Of a DNA stretch of 64,000 bases, positions 54,160 through 64,000 are shown one piece after another. A program made the position numbers and the translations under genes. The stretch lies in NCBI GenBank assembly GCA_009746045.1, contig RPFO01000041.1, positions 2,646,613 through 2,710,612 of the forward strand, read 5' to 3'. The stretch comes from Mesostigma viride (lineage: Eukaryota > Streptophyta > Mesostigmatophyceae > Mesostigmatales > Mesostigmataceae). The stretch's first letter is position 1. Every line of letters begins with the position of its first letter. A model generated the notes under the pieces. It did no database searches and was not told the origin of the DNA. It saw nothing but the letters and a program-made list of their open reading frames with translations.

Positions 54160-57100
54160 ATGGTCCCCCCGCTCGACCGCAGCCGCCTGCGATCCAACCG
54201 CAGGCTGCAGCGCGCTCTGCGTGCCAGAGCAAGGCTGCGGTGTCAAGAGCGGGCCACAAGGGGCCTGAACTGGCTGTGGGGCAGGACCCGGGAACGGTCC
54301 GGTGGACCGGCGGTGCAGCAGCAGGCTATTACTGCGAGCCCCTGCACCGTCGCCCAAAGGGCCGCCCTACAAGGGATGGAGGATGCTGCCCGCGTCTACA
54401 ACCGCCGGCTTACCGCCGTAGCGGAGGCGACAGACACGGGGGACGCAGAGCCCGCGCCATACGGGCCGGGCGGTCAATACGAAATTATTGACCCGGAGAG
54501 GCTGGCACTGCCAAAAGGAGGAGCTGCAGGTAGTGTCAAGCTGCTGGACTGCCTGCCGGAGGCATGGCAGAGGACGTATGAGGACATAAACAACATTCTA
54601 CAAAGATGCGACGCGGAGGCGGGGGCGTGGATGCGGCGGGGCCGGGTGTCTCATGGTTGTGCAAGCGATGCGGCGTACGCACGACTGAGCATCAGGCTGG
54701 CGGAGACGCGGATGATCGAGTACAGTGAGGAGGCGCCCCCTGTGGTGAACGGCTGTTTTGCCGTCCCCAAGAAAGACCCCGGGGTTGTGGAGCCCAGCGA
54801 ACGACGGCAGCGGTTTATAGGGAATATGGTGCCGTGCAACCGGCGCTTCCTCAAGCCGCCTACCTGTTACCTGCCTAACTTGGGCGAGGTCGCTGAGCTG
54901 AGTGTGGGGGCGCCATGCTATTCGGGCAAGACAGACCTTGACACCTACTATTACCGGTTCGAGGTACCTGAGAGCTGGCGCCCCTATTTCTCGCTGCCCC
55001 CCGTGTGGTCCGATGAGGTCGGCCAGCTGGGACGACGGCGAAAGTTGTACCCCAGGTTCCGGGTCCTTGTCATGGGCTGGAGCCACTCGGTGGTCCTTGC
55101 ACAGGTTGCCCACCTGCACTGTCTCTACGGGGCGGGGTGCTCGATGCCAAGAGAGGGCTGTCATATCCCATGCACTTGATGGGGGTGCGCACAGTGCGCG
55201 GGGATGGCATGGACCGGCTGGAGTTGGTGGAGAGCGCAGCCAGTGCAGCGTGGCGGCTGCTGCCGGAGGATCCCCCACATCCCGCTCAGCTGGTCATGAT
55301 CGATGATCTGGGGGTCACCCATGGGCGGAGCGCGGAGGAGACCAACGCCGTGCTCACCAAGGCGTGCGAGGAGAGCTACGGTCCCAAGGGGTTGGTGGTC
55401 AACGAGAAGAAGGTGGAGAGAGCTGAGGAGGGGCGCCCGGTGGAAATCTTGGGGATTGAGTTCTGCCAGGACGGGTCCATGCGGCCGAGCGCGGCCCGGA
55501 TGGCGGCCTTGGTGCGCGACACGCAGGCAATGCTGGGGCGTGGACGGGCCACTTACCACCAACTGGCCTCGTTGCTGGGACGGTGGGTGTGGGTCCACTT
55601 GCTGCGTCGGGGTCTACTGTCCATCTGGTTTCACGCCTACCGCTTGCTGCAGCAAGTCCTGGTGCACAAGCGGGGCTGGAGCTATCGGCTGTGGGGTAGT
55701 GTAAGGGAAGAGCTCCAGGCTGCAATGGACTTGGCCCCGCTGGTGCATGCGCAGCGCGACCAGCCCCTGAGCTGCACCGTGGTGGCCACTGATGCGTCAA
55801 CCCACGGTTCTGGGGTGGTGTACAGCCGGTGGGAGGCGCCTGCGGTGCGTGGCCTGTCCAACTGTCGGGAGCGGAAGGGCTGGAAGACGCTCTGTGTGGA
55901 CTCTGAGACGGCCAGCGTGGAGCGCACAGGGGAGATTGAGCACCGAGCCATGGCAGCGGCGCAGTGGAGGACCGCTCTTGCCCACCGGTGGCTCGATCCC
56001 TCGGCCCACATCAACGAGAAGGAGATTCGTGCGGCTGTGCAAGGGATCGAGTGGGGCCTGCGCTCACAGGTTCACTGGCAGCAACGTCACGTGCGGCTGG
56101 TGGACAATTCGGCAGTTGTCGGTGCGCTCGTCAAAGGGCGTTCGTCGTCCTACCGGCTGAACGCCTGGTGCCGCCGGGCGATCGCGCTAGGGCTGGCCAG
56201 CAACACCCGCTACCACTGGGTGTATGTGAGGTCGGAGCGCAACCCGGCCGACGCGCCCAGTCGTGGTCGATGGGTGCGCAACCTCACTGCGGATGGCGAC
56301 GTGGAGAGCAATCCGGGGCCACATGGGCGGCAGGAATTGCTGGAGGCCACTGTGCAGCCCAGCACGCTAGCTGCATATCACCGAGCGCTGAGGGCGTACG
56401 TGGAGTATGGTCAACCCCTCGCTCCCGTGGCCAAGACGGAGGCGGAAGGCGTCTTTTGTGAGTGGCTGGTCAGCGTGTATGAGGAAGGGGGAAGCCGGAC
56501 CATGGTTGTGCGCGCATTATGCGGGCTGCAGCTGTACTTCCCCAACGAGATTAAGGGGTGGTACGAGGCGCGTCGCTTGCTGGCCGGCTGGGCGCGACGA
56601 GTTCCCGTGCAGAGCCCTCACCCCGTCCCGTGGCAGCTACTGTACCTCGTGGCAAACATTCTTCGTGCACAAGGCTCGATATTAGCTGCCTGCTGCTGCA
56701 TCATTGTTTTTCAGCAATACTTGCGCATCGGAGAAGCGTTCAAGCTTCGCGTGGGGGACGTGGCTCTGCGCGGGGACTTCCGCCTGGGGCCCAGTAACCA
56801 GGGTGCGCTGCTGCTACGCGACCCCAAGACAGCCAAGGGCCAGGCCCAGGCAGTGGTGGTTGTTGAGCCCCTTTCACTCACGTTGCTTGGCGCCCTGTGT
56901 GCTGGGCGGGCGCACGAGGAGCTGCTCTTTGGCGCACTCAGCTACAGCCGTTTCTTGCGGCGGTGGCACGCCGCCTGGGACCTCCTTGGCTTGCGGGGGA
57001 TGTTTTCACCCTACAGCATGCGCCACGGGGGGGCCACCCATGACTACCTGCGCGGGGTACCAATCGCGGACATCCAAAAGCGTGGCCGGTGGCGCCAGTT

Positions 57101-57221
57101 TTCGTCCGTGGACCATTACGTGGGGCTCCACCGCGCCCTGCAGGTGCGGGTGCCCCAGGTGGTGTGGGACCTCGCGGGCAGACTGCCCCCCCGTGACTGG
57201 CGTCGTCACTTTGGGCCATAG
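54160..57221 (+). pseudogene. ORF2, copy 6, one frameshift
   Basis: ATG at 54160. Same GGGG/GGGGG frameshift as copies 1 and 2 (about 55138). RT, RNase H, 2A (56295-56321) and recombinase are otherwise open to the TAG at 57219-57221. Confidence 0.85.
56295..56321 (+). other. 2A-type peptide, copy 6
   Basis: GDVESNPGP between RNase H and recombinase. Confidence 0.85.
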
Positions 57222-57237
57222 ATTTCGGCCATACTTC

Positions 57238-57275
57238 GGTGAGGCGCACTCTAGCGGACACGCTAGGGCTTCACC
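57238..57275 (+). promoter_or_regulatory. Conserved 3' hairpin, copy 6
   Basis: Same as the other family-1 copies. Confidence 0.7.
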
Positions 57276-57355
57276 AGCTGGAGGGTCAGGATGTGCCCTC
57301 CCATGGCTCCTGACGCGGTTTCCAGATGTACGACCTGCGGCCAGGTTGGAGATGC

Positions 57356-58132
57356 GGGTCAAGTGGAAGCGGCGGCCAGGGACTGCCAAAAAATATTTTA
57401 TGTCTCTCTGTCCACTAAGTCCGGTCGGCTTCAACATATAGTGTAATAAACAAGTTCTGGTGCCCTTCAACCAGAAGTGGACCTAGGCAATGCACAGTGG
57501 ATGATTGATCTTACGATCGGGATTCCCTGATTTTGCCTGGGGGAGCGGAGGGATGGAGGTGCGCCGCTTCCTTGGAGGCGCTACATCGTTGCCCAGTGGT
57601 GCAAGTCGACATGCGGGAGCCAAACGGGGTGGCCACGCCCTCTCTGGAGGGTCTGACAGCCTTGGATGGGCCTCAGATGTAGTTCGAACTAGTTCAAAGT
57701 TAGTACAGGTAGTACAAACTAGTTCAAACGAGTTCAATCTACTTCAACTAGTATCCAGGGACCCTCAAGATATGCCAGGTGGTTGCTGAACGGTTCTGGC
57801 ATGACAGAACATGTGTGACATCATAAAAATGTAGTACAATGTTGAAAAAAGTAGTATCAGGGTCCTAGATCTAGTACAGTAGTATTCTGAGGTCATTCTT
57901 ACATGGAGCGCCGCGCCAGCGGGGCGCCGCACTTGCGTGTGTCACGGATGCAACGTTGATGCGATGTATTTCAAGGTGGTGATGGCTGCCAAGCCAGCTT
58001 ATCAGTTCTGGGACTGCCAAAAAATATTTTATGTCTCTCTGTCTACTAAGTCCGGTCGGCTTCAACATATAGTGTAATAAACAAGTTCTGGTGCCCTTCA
58101 ACCAGAAGTGGACCTAGGCAATGCACAGTGGA
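57356..58132 (+). repeat. B1-A2-B2 of copy 6 with shortened joint
   Basis: B1 57356-57501 and A2 from 57502. A2 runs into B2 at about 58008 (TCAGTT|CTGGGACTGCC), losing the joint and about 20 bp of B2. Confidence 0.8.
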
Positions 58133-60245
58133 TCCGCAGTGAGGTTGCGCACCCATGGACCACGACTGGGCGCGTCGGCCGGGTTGCGCTCCGACCTCAC
58201 ATACACCCAGTGGTAGCGGGTGTTGCTGGCCAGCCCTAGCGCGATCGCCCGGCGGCACCAGGCGTTCAGCCGGTAGGACGACGAACGCCCTTTGACGAGC
58301 GCGCCGACAACTGCCGAATTGTCCACCAGCCGCACGTGACGTTGCTGTGAGCGCAGGCCCCACTCGATCCCTTGCACAGCCGCACGAATCTCCTTCTCGT
58401 TGATGTGGGCCGAGGGATCGAGCCACCGGTGGGCAAGAGCGGTCCTCCGCTGCCATGGCTCGGTGCTCAATCTCCCCTGTGCGCTCCACGCTGGCCGTCT
58501 CAGAGTCCACACAGAGCGTCTTCCAGCCCTTCCGCTCCCGACAGTTGGACAGGCCACGCACCGCAGGCGCCTCCCACCGGCTGTACACCACCCCAGAACC
58601 GTGGGTTGACGCATCAGTGGCCACCACGGTGCAGCTCAGGGGCTGGTCGCGCTGCGCATGCACCAGCGGGGCCAAGTCCATTGCAGCCTGGAGCTCTTCC
58701 CTTACACTACCCCACAGCCGATAGCTCCAGCCCCGCTTGTGCACCAGGACTTGCTGCAGCAAGCGGTAGGCGTGAAACCAGATGGACAGTAGACCCCGAC
58801 GCAGCAAGTGGACCCACACCCACCGTCCCAGCAACGAGGCCAGTTGGTGGTAAGTGGCCCGTCCACGCCCCAGCATTGCCTGCGTGTCGCGCACCAAGGC
58901 CGCCATCCGGGCCGCGCTCGGCCGCATGGACCCGTCCTGGCAGAACTCAATCCCCAAGATTTCCACCGGGCGCCCCTCCTCAGCTCTCTCCACCTTCTTC
59001 TCGTTGACCACCAACCCCTTGGGACCGTAGCTCTCCTCGCACGCCTTGGTGAGCACGGCGTTGGTCTCCTCCGCGCTCCGCCCATGGGTGACCCCCAGAT
59101 CATCGATCATGACCAGCTGAGCGGGATGTGGGGGATCCTCCGGCAGCAGCCGCCACGCTGCACTGGCCGCGCTCTCCACCAACTCCAGCCGGTCCATGCC
59201 ATCCCCGCGCACTGTGCGCACCCCCATCAAGTGCATGGGATATGACAGCCCTCTCTTGGCATCGAGCACCCCCGCCCCGTAGAGACAGTGCAGGTGGGCA
59301 ACCTGTGCAAGGACCACCGAGTGGCTCCAGCCCATGACAAGGACCCGGAACCTGGGGTACAACTTTCGCCGTCGTCCCAGCTGGCCGACCTCATCGGACC
59401 ACACGGGGGCAGCGAGAAATAGGGGCGCCAGCTCTCAGGTACCTCGAACCGGTAATAGTAGGTGTCAAGGTCTGTCTTGCCCGAATAGCATGGCGCCCCC
59501 ACACTCAGCTCAGCGACCTCGCCCAAGTTAGGCAGGTAACAGGTAGGCGGCTTGAGGAAGCGCCGGTTGCACGGCACCATATTCCCTATAAACCGCTGCC
59601 GTCGTTCGCTGGGCTCCACAACCCCGGGGTCTTTCTTGGGGACGGCAAAACAGCCGTTCACCACAGGCGGCGCCTCCTCACTGTACTCGATCATCCGCGT
59701 CTCCGCCAGCCTGATGCTCAGTCGTGCGTACGCCGCATCGCTTGCACAACCATGAGACACCCGGCCCCGCCGCATCCACGCCCCCGCCTCCGCGTCGCAT
59801 CTTTGTAGAATGTTGTTTATGTCCTCATACGTCCTCTGCCATGCCTCCGGCAGGCAGTCCAGCAGCTTGACACTACCTGCAGCTCCTCCTTTTGGCAGTG
59901 CCAGCCTCTCCGGGTCAATAATTTCGTATTGACCGCCCGGCCCGTATGGCGCGGGCTCTGCGTCCCCCGTGTCTGTCGCCTCCGCTACGGCGGTAAGCCG
60001 GCGGTTGTAGACGCGGGCAGCATCCTCCATCCCTTGTAGGGCGGCCCTTTGGGCGACGGTGCAGGGGCTCGCAGTAATAGCCTGCTGCTGCACCGCCGGT
60101 CCACCGGACCGTTCCCGGGTCCTGCCCCACAGCCAGTTCAGGCCCCTTGTGGCCCGCTCTTGACACCGCAGCCTTGCTCTGGCACGCAGAGCGCGCTGCA
60201 GCCTGCGGTTGGATCGCAGGCGGCTGCGGTCGAGCGGGGGACCAT
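58133..60245 (-). pseudogene. ORF2 RT and RNase H part, copy 7
   Basis: RT runs from about 60242 with the ATG out of frame (short C run). A G-run loss near 59404 shifts frame within YFSLPPVWSDE. The GGGGG run at GAGVLD is intact. RNase H has two small deletions (about 58445 and 58347), both between short direct repeats. It ends at NLTAD, just before the 2A, where the 15319-58132 block was inserted. Confidence 0.8.
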
Positions 60246-60277
60246 CTTCACTGGCAGCGGGAGCACACCCCTGCCCC

Positions 60278-61018
60278 TCACTTGTCCTTTTTGGCCGCCG
60301 CCGCCGCCGCCGATGCCAGCTCCGCCTCCTGGCGAGCCGCCTTCCGCGCTGCCCGGGCTGCTGCGCTTCCAATAGTACTGCCCTCCACCAGTGGCAGCAG
60401 GTGCATCGCCCCGTTGTTCCAGCCGCTGGTCTTCTCCACCATGAGGAACGCCTCGACCACACGCGCCAGGTACTCGAAGCAGGCCAGCTCCGTCACCACA
60501 TCCTCCCCCAGCTCTTGGATGGCCACATCCAGAATGTAGGTCAGGTTGTTGCACACCAGATGGTGCGTGCTGTTCTTCCACCCGCGGGGGGCTCCCGGTG
60601 CAGCCCCAACGCCCTCCTGCTCCTTGCGAAGGGCCAAGCGGGCCTGCAGGCTCCCGTGCGCGACCTGGCGCGCATCCAGCACCTGCAGCGGCAGCACCCT
60701 GTCGTCGCGGTCCTTGACCAACAGGCGCCAGGCCACTTTGAAAGCTCGCCGGGGGAGACGCACCCCCTTGGTGGTTCGGCGCAGGTCTCTCTCCCTCACA
60801 CGCTCCCGCGATCGACGCGAGCTCCGCTGGGAGGAGTCCCGACTCGTGCTCCGGCTGCTGGACCGCTGCCGCTCCTTGCGACGCTCGCGGGAGCGATCCC
60901 GACGCCCCTTGGGCTCCGCAGAACGGCCCCTGCCATGCCCACGTCGCTCCCGGGACTTGTCGCGGCGCGACCGAGCGCCACCCCTGCCCCTGCCACGGCC
61001 TCTGCTCTCGCTTTCGGA

Positions 61019-61063
<45 letters not shown>

Positions 61064-61777
61064 GCGACTCTCGTCGCTCCCACTGCTGGTGTCTGTCGAG
61101 CCTGGGCTGCTCCCGCGCCGCACGCGTCTCTTCTCCTGGCGCTTGCTCTTCGGATGGCCCTAGTTGCCCCCCTTGTCCTCGCGCTGGCTCTTCCCTTTCC
61201 TCGCGTCCCTCCTCTTCCCCCGCGCCAGGGCTTGCAACTCCGCTCCGATGAGCTCGCGGACTCCCGCCAGAAGGGCAGCATTCTCTGCCAGCTTTCGGTT
61301 CCTGCCCTGAGACTTCTTTCCCTTGGCGCGAGCAGCAGCAGGGGCCAGCTGCTCGCGCGCGTCCAAAAAATCCTCAGAGCTCGTCGCGTCCTCCTCTTCC
61401 TCGTCGGTGCCGTTGCTGGGAGGATCCTTTCGGGTCCTTTCGCCCCTGGCTGGACCAGTCTTCCCCTTGCCCCAAGTGGCCACTGGGGGCTTCTTCATCT
61501 CTAGAGTAATGGCCTTGCACAACATGGAACCCATGTCGGAATCACTTGACCCCTCACTAATCTGGAGCCCTGCAGTCTTGAGAAACTGTCCCAAGGATGT
61601 CAAACGACCCTCAGACAACTAAGTAAGCCTTTGGGCCCAGTTTGGACCGAGATACTCAGTCAAGAACTTCAAAGTCGTTAACAGCTCCTTGCCCCCCTGA
61701 AAATACGATTTTTTCACATTTAATAAGAAATCTCGGTCTACTGCCTCAAGGGTGGTGTCTTCGTGATCACTAGCCAT
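60278..61777 (-). pseudogene. ORF1, copy 7, two nonsense codons
   Basis: ATG at 61777. TAG at codon 53 (61621-61619), as in copy 4, and a 3-base insertion creating TAG near 61162 (GGN*GHP). There are also small in-frame changes. All domains remain recognisable; the Ser tract is about 12. Confidence 0.8.
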
Positions 61778-62047
61778 TATAGAATTCAAAGATGAAGAAA
61801 TTTCTCACAACTAGGCTCAATATTCCGCAATCTTGGAGACTGAGAAAAATTTCGGACTGAAAATTTGTCACTCAGTTCTACCTTGCGGACTTTTACTCCC
61901 GTTGCGCAAACCCGTCAAAACTTGGTGCGAAAACCGTCAAAATGTTGTCGGCTATTGTCTCACGATTAGTTTGACACCAACTTTGTCAAAAACGGTGAAG
62001 TATTGCTCTAGTTGTGTTGAAAACTGATAAGCTCGTAAGATCAATCA

Positions 62048-64000
62048 TAGTTGAGGCTCCCAAACAAGGGCTCCTCGGGCTCCCGCCCAGCGCACAGGCG
62101 CTCGAGCACGTACAGCGAGAGGGGGTCCTGCACCACCACCGCCTGTGCACCCCCCTTGGCTGTCTTGGGATCCCGCAGAAGAAGCGCGCCCAGTCCTCGC
62201 TGCCCCAGTCGACGGTCGCCGCGCAGCGCCACGTCCCCCACTCGGAGCTTGAAGGCCTCCCCGATGCGCAGGTATTGCTGGAAAGTGATGACGCACACGG
62301 CTGCTGCCATGGGCGCCCCCTGCCAGCGGAGGATCTGCACCACCAGGTAGAGCAGCTCCCACGGCACCGGATTGGGGCTATGGGTTTGCACGCGTCGCTG
62401 CCACCCGTACAAGAGCCGGCGGGCCTCGCGCCACCCCTGCACTTGGCTGGGGTAGTACAGTTGCAGCCCACACAGGCGCCCTCATGCACATGGAACGCCC
62501 TGCTCCCCCTCCATCCTCGTAGACAGACACGAGCCACTCGCAGAACACGCTCTCCGCTTCCTCCGGCGGTACAGCACCATAGGGCTCAGCCCAAAGAAGG
62601 TACGCGATCACTGCGCGATGGTAGCTGCGCAGGGTCGCGGGCAGCACGGTGCTCTGCAGTAGCTCCTGCCGCCCTCCCGGCCGTGGGTTACTCTCCACAT
62701 CGCCATCGGCGGTCAGGTCCCGCACCCACCGGCCCCGGCTGGGCGCGTCAGCGGGGTTTCGCTCCGAGCGGATGTACACCCAGTGGTACCTGGTGTTGCT
62801 GGCACAGCCCAGGGCGGCAGCGCGGCGGCACCACGTGAGGGAGGCCAGCTCATGGTAGCTTGCTCGTCCCCGGGCCAGCACCGCCTCAGTGTCATGGACG
62901 AGGAGGGCTAGTCGCTTCGCTGACGGCCACAAGCTCCCATCTTGGTGAAACTCGATGCCCAGGATCTCCACAGCTCGGCCCTCCCGCGCCCGCTCGACCT
63001 TTTTCTCATTCACCACCAGGCCAGCTGGCGCGTAGCACTCGGTGCATGCGCGGTCCAGCAGCGCGTTCGCCTCTGCTGCGCTGCGCGCGTGTGTGGTGCC
63101 CAGATCCTCGATCATGACCAACTGTGCCGGGCGAGGAGGGTCCTCGGGCAGCAGCTGCCAGTCAAGCTCGGCGGCCCCCACCAACTCCATCCACTCCCGT
63201 CCTCCCTCACACACTGTGCGCACCCCGAGCTGATGCATCGGGACGCTCACACTCAGCCCGGGGTTCAGCTTCCCCGGCGCGAACAGGGTCTGCATGTGCG
63301 CCACCTGCGCCAGCAGGACCGAGTGGGACCACCCCATCACCAGAACACGGAACCTGGGATAGAGCCGGCGGCGCTCCCCTGGTTGGCCGACCTCGTCCGA
63401 CCAGACTGGGGGCAGCGCGAACCACTCCCGCCACTCCGTTGGCACAGAGAAGCGGTAGTAGTACGTCTCCAGGTCCGTTTTGCTCGAGTAGCTGGGCGCG
63501 CCCCGGCCGGCCATCTCTGCCACCGCCCCCACATCTGGCAGGTAACAGCTGCCAGGGGTGAGGAACTTGTCGTTGCTCTGCACCATGTTGCAGATGAGTC
63601 GCTGGCGCTGGGCTGACGGGTCCACCACCCCTGGATCGCGCTTGGGCACGCCGAACAGGCCGTTGGTGACCGGTGGTTCCTCCTCGCTATACTCTGTCAT
63701 CCCGGTCTCCGCCAGCCGCACGCTCAGGCGCGCGTACTCCGTGTCGCTCGCACAGCCATGCGTTACTCGCCGTCGACGCCCTGGCTGCGCTACCTCTTCC
63801 CTCAAAATATTTTTTATATTGCCATATACCTCCCTCCACTGGGGGGGGAGGCAGTCCATCAGCGGCACTCCGCCCGCGGGCAGCGCAAGTCTCTCCGGGG
63901 CAATTATTTCATATTGCCCGTCGGGCCCATAGGGCCCAGACTCAACGTCATGCACCAGGTCCTCTGCCGCTACGGCTCTCAGCCGGCGCTCATGGACCTG
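62048..64000 (-). mobile_element. Family-2 YR retrotransposon, copy B, internal part
   Basis: Minus strand: RT from the window edge, truncated RNase H, degenerate 2A and partial recombinase, cut by the copy 7 5' end in the recombinase (FGSLNY). It provides the family-2 recombinase that copy A lacks. The remaining recombinase and B units should lie left of this window, beyond copy 7 and copy 1. Confidence 0.82.
62048..64000 (-). pseudogene. ORF2, family 2 copy B: RT, deleted RNase H, dead 2A, YR fragment
   Basis: RT is open from 63955 inward with MIEDLG instead of MIDDLG in motif C (catalytic Asp to Glu) and a small change before PLMDCL. RNase H is missing from LASL to TWCRRAA in frame, so its D and E catalytic residues are gone. 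The 2A reads DVESNPRP. A one-base shift near 62490 breaks the recombinase; its continuation (MQGWREARR, QQYLRIGEAFKLR) is open in the next frame to 62048. Confidence 0.8.
62678..62701 (-). other. Degenerate 2A (DVESNPRP), family 2
   Basis: The essential Gly before the skip site is Arg (CGG for GGG), which should abolish skipping. The motif is otherwise conserved with family 1. Confidence 0.75.

Larger units (their letters stand above)
48768..58132. repeat. Giant inverted repeat of copies 5 and 6, arms about 4.4 kb
   Basis: Copy 5 (minus, 48768-53244) and copy 6 (plus, 53714-58132) are near-identical and face away from a spacer of about 470 bp that holds only copy 6 ORF1 sequence. The arms include ORF1 C-terminus, ORF2, hairpin, B1, A2 and B2. 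Confidence 0.8.
53243..58132 (+). mobile_element. Family-1 YR retrotransposon, copy 6, 5' truncated
   Basis: Starts in ORF1 at the copy 5 junction; ORF1 remainder, ORF2, hairpin 57238-57275, B1 57356-57501, A2 57502 to about 58008, and a shortened B2 to 58132. The A2/B2 joint and the first part of B2 are deleted, so the G-quadruplex is missing. The right flank is copy 7 (TCCGCAGTGAGG), the continuation of the sequence cut at 15318. Confidence 0.85.
58133..62047 (-). mobile_element. Family-1 copy 7, 5' half (rest at 15069-15318 and 6150-8516)
   Basis: Minus strand, from the 5' terminus TGATTGATCTTACGA (62047-62033) through leader, ORF1, RT and RNase H to 58133. The A1 unit is reduced to about 16 bp plus the end TTATCAGTTTTC; about 480 bp including the phased array is gone. 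Copy 7 is itself inserted in family-2 copy B (recombinase, at 62048). It is the host of most other insertions in the window. Confidence 0.82.

Overview
The window is repetitive nuclear DNA from a eukaryote. I see no convincing host gene, rRNA, tRNA or CRISPR array; almost every base belongs to a nest of transposable elements. A green alga or another protist is a reasonable guess, because the main elements are GC-rich PAT-like/DIRS tyrosine-recombinase (YR) retrotransposons of a kind known from green algae and there is a Ty3-type LTR element with an initiator-Met-like primer site. The sequence alone does not fix the species.

The dominant residents are YR retrotransposons of three related families, all built as split direct repeats (A1 - ORFs - B1 A2 B2). 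Family 1 has A of 509 bp, B of 146 bp, ORF1 (Gag-like, about 499 codons, with an SR-protein-like Arg/Ser domain) and ORF2 (about 1018 codons: reverse transcriptase, RNase H, a 2A-type peptide and tyrosine recombinase). Copies or parts lie at 1-6149 (copy 1), 15319-21573 (copy B, 5' part), 25708-33781 (copy 2), 33782-35430 (copy 3, minus), 37244-42908 (copy 4), 48768-53244 (copy 5, minus, the only uninterrupted ORF2), 53243-58132 (copy 6) and 58133-62047 plus 15069-15318 plus 6150-8516 (copy 7, minus, one element split by later insertions). Family 2 is diverged but colinear (21574-25707 and 62048-64000). Family 3 (8517-15068, with a second element nested at 10703-14005) keeps all cis features but has no ORFs, so it looks non-autonomous.

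Other residents are a CACTA-type DNA transposon at 16099-20761 with CACTAGG ends inside copy B ORF1; two 1.76-1.77 kb non-autonomous DNA transposons at 6211-7982 and 31112-32869 that share a 4-bp target duplication of type YTGG and internal palindromes; and a broken Ty3/gypsy-like element on the minus strand (5' LTR 47839-48541, gag, pol, a 420-aa ORF of unknown function, polypurine tract and the start of the 3' LTR at 35434-35490), split by copy 4.

The nesting order can be read from flanks that rejoin. Copy 7 sits in the second family-2 copy. Copy 7 was hit by copy 1, by DNA transposon 6211-7982, by family-3 element 1, and at its 2A site by everything from 15319 to 58132. YR insertions rejoin without target duplication. 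The most interesting cis and trans features of the YR system are the 2A peptide exactly at the RNase H/recombinase boundary, a strictly 10-bp-phased TAGTTCAAAC array in the A unit of all three families, a covarying hairpin ahead of B, and a perfect G-quadruplex motif at the A2/B2 joint in two families.
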